From DATMTS01 sp035564555 (GTDB lineage: Bacteria; Actinomycetota; Actinomycetes; Actinomycetales; Microbacteriaceae), in assembly GCA_035564555.1 (NCBI GenBank), contig DATMTS010000062.1:1-63338 (forward strand): a stretch of DNA of 63,338 nt. The letters run 5' to 3'. This document shows, in pieces, positions 43,135 through 50,565 of this stretch. Positions within the stretch are counted from its first letter, which is position 1. Each line of letters starts with the position of its first letter. The notes below the pieces were generated by a model. That model saw only the letters and a list, made by a program, of their open reading frames with translations, did no database searches and was not told where the DNA came from. Position numbers and translations under genes: made by a program.

Positions 43135-43814
43135 CGTGGCTGTTCGCGAACGGGGACGAGGTGTGGCAGCTGACGCTGAGCCATATCGCGCTGAGCATTG
43201 CGCCGATCGTGCTCGGATTCCTGATCTCGATCCCGGTCGGCTGGGTCGCGAACCGTTACCGCGCTTCGCGGGGCACCCTGCTGTCGGTCAGCGGCATCCT
43301 CTACGCGATCCCGTCGCTCCCGTTGTTCTTCATGCTGCCCAGTCTGCTCGGCACGACCATCCTGGACCCGCTCAACGTCAGCTTCGGGCTCACGATCTAT
43401 GCGCTGGCACTCATGGTACGCACGACGGCGGATGCCCTCGACTCGGTGTCGACCGACGTAACGTTCAACGCGACGGCCGTCGGCTTCTCGGCATTGCGCC
43501 GGTTCTGGTCGGTGGAACTGCCGCTCGCGGGCCCCGTGCTGCTGGCCGGACTGCGTGTGGTCTCGGTGAGCACGGTGAGCCTGGTGACAGTCGGGTCGCT
43601 GCTCGGCGTTCCGAGCCTGGGCTTCCTCTTCATTGACGGCTACCAGCGGTACAACCCGCCCGAGATCATCGTGGGCATCGTGGTCACCGTCGTGATCGCC
43701 CTGGTTTTCGACGCCTTGATCGTGCTCGCCGGGCGGGCACTGATGCCCTGGAACCGCGGTGCCGATGTCAGCAGAGCCCGGCGTGCCGCGGCCCGAGCGG
43801 TGAGCGCATCGTGA
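43131..43814 (+). CDS. Betaine/choline-type ABC transporter permease 1
   Basis: This 227-residue membrane protein has about six segments and the EAA-like loop NATAVGFSALRRFWSVELPL (around 122-142) that contacts the ATPase. Phrases such as GILYAIPSLPLFFMLPSLLG and LLGVPSLGFLFIDG are typical of OpuCB/OpuCD-like permeases. It starts at an ATG overlapping the ATPase stop and ends overlapping the second permease start (GTGA). Confidence 0.92.
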   Translation: MTWLFANGDEVWQLTLSHIALSIAPIVLGFLISIPVGWVANRYRASRGTLLSVSGILYAIPSLPLFFMLPSLLGTTILDPLNVSFGLTIYALALMVRTTADALDSVSTDVTFNATAVGFSALRRFWSVELPLAGPVLLAGLRVVSVSTVSLVTVGSLLGVPSLGFLFIDGYQRYNPPEIIVGIVVTVVIALVFDALIVLAGRALMPWNRGADVSRARRAAARAVSAS

Positions 43815-44545
43815 ACCAGTGGGCAGCGGCATTCGCGTGGATCTTCGACCCCGCGCACCTCGGGGGGCCCGACGGGGTTCTGACCAGGGTGGGCGAGCAT
43901 GTCTGGTACACGATCGTCACCCTCGTGATCGCCGTGCTGATCGCCCTGCCCGTGGGGCTCGCGATCGGCCACACCGGAAAAGGGCGCACGCTGGCCGTGC
44001 AGGTATCGGGTGGGCTTCGGTCGCTCCCCACCCTGGGCGTCGTGACGCTCCTGGGCTTGTGGTTCGGCATCGGTCTGACGGCACCGCTGGTAGCGATGGT
44101 GGTGCTCGCGCTGCCGCCGATCCTCGCCGGCGGATATGCCGGCGTCGACGCCGTCGACCGCAACACGATCGACGCGGCCCGCGCTGTCGGCATGACCGGC
44201 GGGCAGGTGCTAGTCAAGGTCGAACTGCCGCTTGCGCTGCCGCTGATTATCGGCGGCATCCGTTCGGCTTGCCTCCAGGTGATCGCGACGTGGACCGTCG
44301 CGGCCATTCTGCCGCTGGGCGGCCTCGGCCGGTTTCTCTACGATGCGCTGCCGCTTCGTGACTACCCGCAGATGCTCGCGGGATCGATCCTGGTGATCGC
44401 GCTCGCGTTGGTCGCAGACGGGCTGTTCGCCGTCGTGCAGAAGCTCGTCGTGCCGCGCGGCGTGCTCGCCGGGCGGGTGGCGCAGGTGCGGGTCAAGACC
44501 GCCCGTCCGCACGCTATTGCGTCCACCGTCGGTGGGCGTCCCTGA
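43811..44545 (+). CDS. Betaine/choline-type ABC transporter permease 2
   Basis: This 244-residue permease has about six segments and the EAA-like loop AARAVGMTGGQVLVKVELPL (around 121-140). ALPVGLAIGHTGKG and GLRSLPTLGVVTLLGLWFG are the family blocks. Two different permeases per operon indicate a heterodimeric channel, as in OpuC. It starts at GTG 43811 and is followed 26 bases later by the binding-protein gene. Confidence 0.92.
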   Translation: MNQWAAAFAWIFDPAHLGGPDGVLTRVGEHVWYTIVTLVIAVLIALPVGLAIGHTGKGRTLAVQVSGGLRSLPTLGVVTLLGLWFGIGLTAPLVAMVVLALPPILAGGYAGVDAVDRNTIDAARAVGMTGGQVLVKVELPLALPLIIGGIRSACLQVIATWTVAAILPLGGLGRFLYDALPLRDYPQMLAGSILVIALALVADGLFAVVQKLVVPRGVLAGRVAQVRVKTARPHAIASTVGGRP

Positions 44546-44571
44546 TGAGAAAGAGGAAAGAGGAGACAAGA

Positions 44572-45504
44572 ATGTCTATCAAGAAGAGGGGACTGATTGC
44601 CGCCGGCATCCTCGCCGTTGGTGCGCTCGCGCTCAGTGCGTGCTCGTCGGGCAATCCGCTCGCGCCCGGCAATTCGGCAGCGACCTCGGGTTCGTCGGGT
44701 CCGATCGTCGTCGGCTCGGCCGCGTTCCCGGAGAACGAGATCATCGCGCAGATCTACACGCAGGCGTTGCAGGCCGACGGCGTGCAGGCCTCCATCAAGC
44801 CGAACATCGGCCAGCGCGACGCTTATCTGGCGGCCTTGAAGGACGGTTCGATCGACCTCGTTCCCGAGTACACCGGCAACCTATTGCAGTACTACGACAA
44901 GAACTCGACCGCGAAGTCGGCCGACGACGTCTACGCCGGCCTGAGCGATGCGCTGCCGAAGGGCTTCGAGGTGCTCGACCGATCCAAAGCGGAGGACAAG
45001 GACTCCTATAACGTGACGGAGACCTTCTCGCAGAAGAACAACGTCACGAGCCTGGCCGACCTGAAGAACGCGTCGGTCCCGCTGAAGGTGGCGGCGAATC
45101 CCGAATTCGCCCAACGTCCGTACGGCATCCCGGGTCTGAAGAGCGTCTACGGGGTGAATGCGACCCTCGTGCCGATCAGTGACAGCGGCGGACCGAACAC
45201 CGTCAAGGCGCTCGTCGACGGACAGGTGCAACTGGCCGACATCTACACCACGACGCCGGCGATCAAGCAGAACCATCTGGTGACGCTGGCCGATCCGCAG
45301 AACTTGATCGTGGCGCAGAACGTGGTGCCGCTGATCAACAAGAGCAAGGCGAGCGAACGGGTCTCGAGCGTGCTCGACAAGGTGCAGGCGGCACTGACCA
45401 CCGAGGATCTGATCGAGATGAACATCAAATCCAGCGGCTCCGCCAAGGAGTCGGCCGAGCAGATCGCCAAGGAGTGGCTGGCCTCGAAGAAGCTGTTCAG
45501 CTGA
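44572..45504 (+). CDS. Osmoprotectant-type substrate-binding lipoprotein
   Basis: This 310-residue protein has a lipoprotein signal with lipobox LSAC (Cys24) after MSIKKRGLIAAGILAVG. The mature part has the OpuAC-like marks GSAAFPENEIIAQIYTQAL, NIGQRDAYLAALKDGSIDL and VPEYTGNLLQYYDKN. Quaternary amines such as betaine, choline or carnitine are the usual ligands, but residues of the aromatic cage cannot be assigned safely by eye. The ATG at 44572 follows AGAGGAGA; an in-frame ATG at 44545 would put charged residues before the signal and is less likely. Confidence 0.93.
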   Translation: MSIKKRGLIAAGILAVGALALSACSSGNPLAPGNSAATSGSSGPIVVGSAAFPENEIIAQIYTQALQADGVQASIKPNIGQRDAYLAALKDGSIDLVPEYTGNLLQYYDKNSTAKSADDVYAGLSDALPKGFEVLDRSKAEDKDSYNVTETFSQKNNVTSLADLKNASVPLKVAANPEFAQRPYGIPGLKSVYGVNATLVPISDSGGPNTVKALVDGQVQLADIYTTTPAIKQNHLVTLADPQNLIVAQNVVPLINKSKASERVSSVLDKVQAALTTEDLIEMNIKSSGSAKESAEQIAKEWLASKKLFS

Positions 45505-46994
45505 CGACGTCGCCATCGGCATCCGGCACCGGCGCGTTGCGGGAGCGCATCCACGGGTGGGTCGACCCCGGCGTCGCGTTCATCGAGCTGTTCGGCTCTG
45601 AACAGCACGCGTTCTGGCTCGACGCCGGTGCCGATGCCTCCGAGGGAACGACACGGATGGGCGCGGCCGCGGCCGGCCCGTCCGTGCTGTTCGCGACAGC
45701 ACACCCGGCGGGTCGTCCGGAATCGTTGACGAGGTTCGATCCGCGCACCGGCAGGGTGCGCGCGGAGCAGGGCAGCCTCTTCGACGTGCTCAGGCGAGAG
45801 CGCGTCGCGGCGCCAACGGAGGTCGCGGGGTGGGTGGGCTGGTTCGGCTACGAGTTCGGTGCGGCCGCGTGCGGAGCACCGATCGCCGAGCGTGGTCCGC
45901 AGGAGCCGCCGGACGCGGCGTGGATGCGCTTCGATCGTTTCGTCGAGTTCGACCATGCAGCGCGATCGATCACGGTCTGCGTCGCGCCGGGATCCGAAGC
46001 TGCGGCCGCGGACGCCGCGGGCACCGACGCCGAGTCGCGCGGCTGGGTGGCCGCCGTAGTGACGACGTTGGGGCGTCTGATCCGTACGCAGCCCGGCGTG
46101 CGGGAGCATGCTGCGCGCCCGCAGCCGGCCGGGACCTTCGAGCAGCGAAAGGTGAACTGGCGGCACAGCGAGGAGCAGTACCTCGATCTGATCCGGCAGG
46201 TGCAGCGGCATATCTCCGCCGGAGACGCGTACCAACTCTGCCTCACGAACGCGGCGACGATCGAGGCGCGCCTGGACCCCCTCGACACCTACCTGCGGCT
46301 TCGCGCCGCGAGTCCGACCGCCAACGGTGGCTACGTACGGTTCGGCGGCTGGGCCCTGGCCAGCGCCTCACCCGAGCAGTTCCTCACCGTGTCCACCGAC
46401 GGGCTCATCAGCACGCGCCCGATCAAGGGAACCCGGCCGCGCGGTGCGCTCCCGGCGGACGACGAGAGACTGCGCGCGGAACTGGCGGGCGACGAGAAGG
46501 AGCGGGCCGAGAACCTGATGATCGTCGACCTGATGCGCAACGACCTGGGCCGCGTGGCCCGACTCGGAACCGTCGCAGTGACAGGTTTGCTCGAGGTGGA
46601 GTCGTATCGCCAGGTGCATCAACTCGTGAGCACCGTCACCGCCCGGCTCGACGACGGAGCCGACGCCCTCGACGCCGTGGCCGCCTGCTTTCCGGCGGGA
46701 TCGATGACGGGCGCCCCGAAGCTCGCGGCGATGAGCATCCTGCACCGGCTGGAGGGCGGCCCGCGCGGCCCGTACGCCGGAAGCTTCGGTCTGATCGCAG
46801 ACGATGGATCTCTTCGGCTTTCCATGATCATCCGCAGCATCCTGATCGGTCCAGACATTGTTTCTCTGGGCGCGGGCGGCGGCATCACCGCGATGTCGGC
46901 ACCGCGCAGCGAGGTGGCAGAGGTGGCACTGAAGGCGCGCGCGCTGCTGGCCGCCGTGAACCGTGCAGCCGAACGGCGACCGAGCATCCTTTAG
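45474..46994 (+). CDS. pabB: Aminodeoxychorismate synthase component I
   Basis: This chorismate-binding enzyme of up to 506 residues makes 4-amino-4-deoxychorismate for folate. The motif PIKGTRPRG carries the Lys that distinguishes PabB from TrpE (PLAGT), and ENLMIVDLMRNDLGRV and FPAGSMTGAPKLAAMSIL are the magnesium and chorismate sites. The GTG at 45474 overlaps the binding-protein gene by 31 bases; a TTG at 45537 is an alternative start after the overlap. pabA and pabC are not adjacent. It probably supplies the pathway that includes folC. Confidence 0.9.
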   Translation: MAGLEEAVQLTTSPSASGTGALRERIHGWVDPGVAFIELFGSEQHAFWLDAGADASEGTTRMGAAAAGPSVLFATAHPAGRPESLTRFDPRTGRVRAEQGSLFDVLRRERVAAPTEVAGWVGWFGYEFGAAACGAPIAERGPQEPPDAAWMRFDRFVEFDHAARSITVCVAPGSEAAAADAAGTDAESRGWVAAVVTTLGRLIRTQPGVREHAARPQPAGTFEQRKVNWRHSEEQYLDLIRQVQRHISAGDAYQLCLTNAATIEARLDPLDTYLRLRAASPTANGGYVRFGGWALASASPEQFLTVSTDGLISTRPIKGTRPRGALPADDERLRAELAGDEKERAENLMIVDLMRNDLGRVARLGTVAVTGLLEVESYRQVHQLVSTVTARLDDGADALDAVAACFPAGSMTGAPKLAAMSILHRLEGGPRGPYAGSFGLIADDGSLRLSMIIRSILIGPDIVSLGAGGGITAMSAPRSEVAEVALKARALLAAVNRAAERRPSIL

Positions 46995-47058
46995 TACTCT
47001 GGAGGGTGCGCTACCCACCCGATCAGCGCATCCCCTCGAGGGTTCCCCCGAACAGAAT

Positions 47059-49653
47059 GTGAGCGACGTGGCAGAGCACGACGAAACGGCCGGCGCACGA
47101 AGCGACGACGATCGTTACGATTTCACGGCGATCCAGGCCAAGTGGCTGCCGGTCTGGGAGGAGTCGCGCCCGTTCCGTACAGACGAACCGGGTGACAAGC
47201 GTCCGCGCAAGTACGTGCTCGACATGTTCCCGTACCCTTCCGGCGACCTGCACATGGGTCATGCGGAAGCGTTCGGCTTCGGCGACATCGTCGCGCGGTA
47301 TTGGCGTCAGCAGGGCTTCAACGTGCTGCACCCGATCGGCTGGGACTCGTTCGGGCTGCCGGCCGAGAACGCGGCCATCAAGCGCGGCATCGATCCGCGT
47401 GGTTGGACGTACGACAACATCGCGCAGCAGAAGGCCAGCTTCCGCATCTACGCCCCGTCATTCGACTGGTCACGCGAACTGCATACCAGCGACCCGGAGT
47501 ACTACAAGTGGAACCAGTGGCTGTTCCTCAAGCTGTACGAGAAGGGACTCGCCTATCGCAAGGCGGGAAGCGTCAACTGGTGCCCGAACGACCAGACCGT
47601 GTTGGCCAACGAGCAGGTCATCGACGGGCACTGCGAACGCTGTGGCGCACTGGTCGAGAAGAAGAAGCTCACCCAGTGGTACTTCCGCGTCACCGATTAC
47701 GCCGATCGGCTACTGGATGACCTGAATCAGCTGGAGGGCGCCTGGCCGTCCCGAGTGCTGACGATGCAGCGCAACTGGATCGGACGCTCCGTCGGAGCCG
47801 ACGTGCGGTTCAGCATCGAAGGCCGTGACGAGCCGGTGAGCGTTTACACCACGCGGCCGGACACCTTGTTCGGCGCGACGTTCATGGTCGTCGCCCCCGA
47901 CTCCGATCTGGCCGCGGAACTCGTCGAGGGAACCCCTGCCGAGGTGCAGCAGGAGTTCGCGGCCTACCAGGACCGCGTGAAGTCGATCAGCGAGATCGAC
48001 CGGATGAGCACCGAGCGGGAGAAGACCGGTGTCTTCTTGCAGCGCTACGCGATCAATCCGCTGAACGGCGAACGCCTGCCGATCTGGGCGGCCGACTACG
48101 TGCTCGCCGACTACGGCCACGGCGCGATCATGGCCGTGCCTGCGCACGATCAGCGCGACCTCGACTTCGCTCTTCGGTTCGACCTCCCGGTGCGTGTCGC
48201 GGTCGACACAAACGCCGCCGTCACGGGCGCGCTTCCGGTGATCCCGGTCGATCCGGCCACCGGCGAGGCGCTTCTGCCCGACGACCTCCCGCCGCTGAAT
48301 CCTGCCGACACCGGAGTCGCGTTGAACGGCGAGGGCCGCTTGATCAACTCCGGACCGTTCGACGGGTTGAGCAAGGCGAACGCGATCCGAAAGGTGACCG
48401 ATGCGTTGAGCGCCTCAGGGCTCGGCGGCGCCTCCCGCAATTACCGGCTGCGCGACTGGTTGATCTCGCGGCAGCGGTATTGGGGCACCCCGATTCCGAT
48501 CATCCACTGCGCGGACTGCGGGGAGGTCGCGGTTCCCGAGGACCAGCTTCCGGTGCGGCTGCCGGATGCCGCCGGCCTCGACCTGCGGCCGAAGGGCACC
48601 AGTCCGCTGGGCGCCGTCGACGACTGGGTGAACGTCGACTGCCCATCCTGCGGGGGTCCTGCCCGGCGGGACACCGACACGATGGACACATTCGTCGACA
48701 GTTCCTGGTATTACCTGCGTTACCTGTCGGCGAACGACGACACGCGCGCCTTCGACACGGCGGAGGTGGAGAAGTGGGCGCCCGTCGACCAGTACGTCGG
48801 GGGTGTCGAGCACGCGATCCTTCACCTGCTCTACTCCCGCTTCATCACGAAAGTGCTGTTCGACCTCGGCTATCTGACCTTCACCGAACCGTTCATCTCG
48901 CTGCTCAATCAGGGCCAGGTGATTCTGAACGGATCGGCGATGAGCAAGTCGAAAGGCAATCTCGTCGAGTTCGCAGACGAGTTGCGACAGCACGGCGCCG
49001 ACGCGCTTCGCGTGACGCTCGCCTTCGCCGGTCCGCCGGAGGACGACATCGACTGGGCGGATGTCTCGGCCGCCGGAAGTGCGAAGTTCCTCGCCCGCGC
49101 GTGGCGTGTGGCTCAGGATGTGTCCAGCTCGCCGGAGGCGGTGTGGAAGGACGGTGATGAGGGACTGCGACGCGTGACCCATCGCTTCCTCGCGGATGCC
49201 CCCGGGCTGGTCGAGCAGTTCAAGTTCAACGTCGTCGTCGCGCGTCTGATGGAACTAGTGAACGCCACCCGCAAGGCGATCGATTCCGGTCCGGGCGGCG
49301 CAGATCCTGCCGTGCGCGAGGCGGCAGAGGTCACCGCGATCGCGTTGAACCTGTTCGCTCCGTACACGGCGGAAGACATGTGGCACCGACTGGGCTATGA
49401 ACCGACGGTGGCGCTCGTGCAATGGCGCAAGCCCGACCCGGCATTGCTGATCGACGAGTCGGTCACCGCGATCGTTCAGGTCGACGGCAAGGTGCGAGAC
49501 CGCATCGAGGTTTCGCCGAAGATCGGCTCGGACGAACTGGAGCAACGGGCCCGTGCGTCGGCAGGCGTGCTGCGTTCCCTCGCCGACCGTGAGATCGTGC
49601 GGGTGATCGTGCGCGCGCCCGGCCTGGTCAACATCGCGACCCGACCCGCGTAG
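47059..49653 (+). CDS. leuS: Leucyl-tRNA synthetase
   Basis: This protein of about 864 residues charges tRNA-Leu. The HIGH box is HMGH at 65-68 (YPSGDLHMGHAEAFG), and the KMSKS box appears as AMSKSKGN near residue 628. The CP1 editing domain has TTRPDTLFGATFMV and the zinc-binding ribbon CPNDQTVLANEQVIDGHCERC. I choose GTG 47059; GTG 47068 is also possible, and an upstream in-frame ATG (46963) lies inside pabB. A TACTCT box at 46995-47000 may drive it, with a leader of about 50 bases. No T-box was found. Confidence 0.97.
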   Translation: MSDVAEHDETAGARSDDDRYDFTAIQAKWLPVWEESRPFRTDEPGDKRPRKYVLDMFPYPSGDLHMGHAEAFGFGDIVARYWRQQGFNVLHPIGWDSFGLPAENAAIKRGIDPRGWTYDNIAQQKASFRIYAPSFDWSRELHTSDPEYYKWNQWLFLKLYEKGLAYRKAGSVNWCPNDQTVLANEQVIDGHCERCGALVEKKKLTQWYFRVTDYADRLLDDLNQLEGAWPSRVLTMQRNWIGRSVGADVRFSIEGRDEPVSVYTTRPDTLFGATFMVVAPDSDLAAELVEGTPAEVQQEFAAYQDRVKSISEIDRMSTEREKTGVFLQRYAINPLNGERLPIWAADYVLADYGHGAIMAVPAHDQRDLDFALRFDLPVRVAVDTNAAVTGALPVIPVDPATGEALLPDDLPPLNPADTGVALNGEGRLINSGPFDGLSKANAIRKVTDALSASGLGGASRNYRLRDWLISRQRYWGTPIPIIHCADCGEVAVPEDQLPVRLPDAAGLDLRPKGTSPLGAVDDWVNVDCPSCGGPARRDTDTMDTFVDSSWYYLRYLSANDDTRAFDTAEVEKWAPVDQYVGGVEHAILHLLYSRFITKVLFDLGYLTFTEPFISLLNQGQVILNGSAMSKSKGNLVEFADELRQHGADALRVTLAFAGPPEDDIDWADVSAAGSAKFLARAWRVAQDVSSSPEAVWKDGDEGLRRVTHRFLADAPGLVEQFKFNVVVARLMELVNATRKAIDSGPGGADPAVREAAEVTAIALNLFAPYTAEDMWHRLGYEPTVALVQWRKPDPALLIDESVTAIVQVDGKVRDRIEVSPKIGSDELEQRARASAGVLRSLADREIVRVIVRAPGLVNIATRPA

Positions 49654-49660
49654 TGGGTGC

Positions 49661-49696
49661 GCCCACTCGGCCTCCACAGCACGAGGTCGAGTGGGC
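49661..49696 (+). terminator. Terminator after leuS
   Basis: GCCCACTCG (49661-49669) pairs with CGAGTGGGC (49688-49696), and inside it CCTC pairs with GAGG around an 8-base loop. A second small hairpin, CCGGGT/ACCCGG, follows at 49721-49738. Confidence 0.75.
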
Positions 49697-49743
49697 AGTT
49701 CACATTCCGGTCGCTGGCGCCCGGGTCTTCGCACCCGGAGCCG

Positions 49744-49749
49744 TAACCT
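49744..49749 (+). promoter_or_regulatory. Predicted leaderless -10 box of comEA
   Basis: TAACCT is followed by six bases and the GTG at 49756. No -35 box is convincing. Confidence 0.45.
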
Positions 49750-49755
49750 GCCGGG

Positions 49756-50565
49756 GTGAGATACCAGGCCGACGCACCTGCGGCCGGCGGAGCGTCCGAG
49801 GCGGCGGTCGGTGAGGATGCGACCGGCGACGTCACACCCGGCGGGACCGGGGCCGGCGGGTCCGAGCCGCCGACAGCCGGCGTCGGAATCGAAGCGTTGT
49901 CACCGAATGCCCGCACCCTGCCGCATGCCGCCCGGGTGCGAATCGGCATCGGTGCCGCACTGGTGCTGGCTCTGATCGGGCTCGGTGCAGCCGTCGCGGT
50001 GACCATTTTCGCGCCGCACGGTGCCACCTCAACGGTTCCGCGCGTCTCGGCCAGCACCAGCGTCGACGCCCCCAGCGGGGCGGCGCCGCCGGTTGCGACA
50101 TCTGCGCCCGTCTTCGTGCACATGCTGGGTGCAGTTCGGCGTCCCGGCCTGTACCAGTTGCGCGGTGGGGCGCGGGTCGTCGACGCGATCGGCGCCGCAG
50201 GCGGCTTCGCACCCGAAGCCGAACAGGGCGGTGTGAACCTGGCGCGGGTACTGAGCGACGGAGAACAGGTGGTGGTGCCGACGAAAGGGCGCGCCGGCGC
50301 GCCGGGTGCGGCCGCCGCGCCGGGAACAGCGGGCGCCTCCGCCGGCGGCTCCGTCGGCGGCGCAGCATCCGGAGCCAAGGTCAACCTGAACAGTGCATCG
50401 CAGGCCGAACTCGAGACCCTGCCCCGCATCGGGCCGGCTCTGGCGCAGCGCATCATCGACTGGCGTACTAAGAACGGCCGGTTCGCGTCGATCCAAGACC
50501 TCGCCAACGTGACGGGCATCGGCGAGAAGACGTTCAACGGGCTGAAAGAGCTGGTGACGGTGTGA
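49756..50565 (+). CDS. comEA: ComEA-like DNA-binding protein
   Basis: This 269-residue protein has a Gly/Ala-rich cytoplasmic start, one membrane segment at about 62-86 (VRIGIGAALVLALIGLGAAV), an SLBB domain (about 118-175; VHMLGAVRRPGLYQLRGGARVVDAI), a Gly/Ala linker, and a C-terminal helix-hairpin-helix pair (about 207-269; VNLNSASQAELETLPRIGPA). In competent bacteria ComEA captures DNA outside the membrane. Its stop overlaps comEC by GTGA. Whether this organism is naturally competent is unknown. Confidence 0.94.
   Translation: MRYQADAPAAGGASEAAVGEDATGDVTPGGTGAGGSEPPTAGVGIEALSPNARTLPHAARVRIGIGAALVLALIGLGAAVAVTIFAPHGATSTVPRVSASTSVDAPSGAAPPVATSAPVFVHMLGAVRRPGLYQLRGGARVVDAIGAAGGFAPEAEQGGVNLARVLSDGEQVVVPTKGRAGAPGAAAAPGTAGASAGGSVGGAASGAKVNLNSASQAELETLPRIGPALAQRIIDWRTKNGRFASIQDLANVTGIGEKTFNGLKELVTV

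Noticed and set aside
46995..47058. A possible T-box or leader peptide before leuS, and likewise before valS.
   Set aside because: No GGTGGTACCGCG-like core or specifier stem was found in the short upstream regions, unlike ileS.
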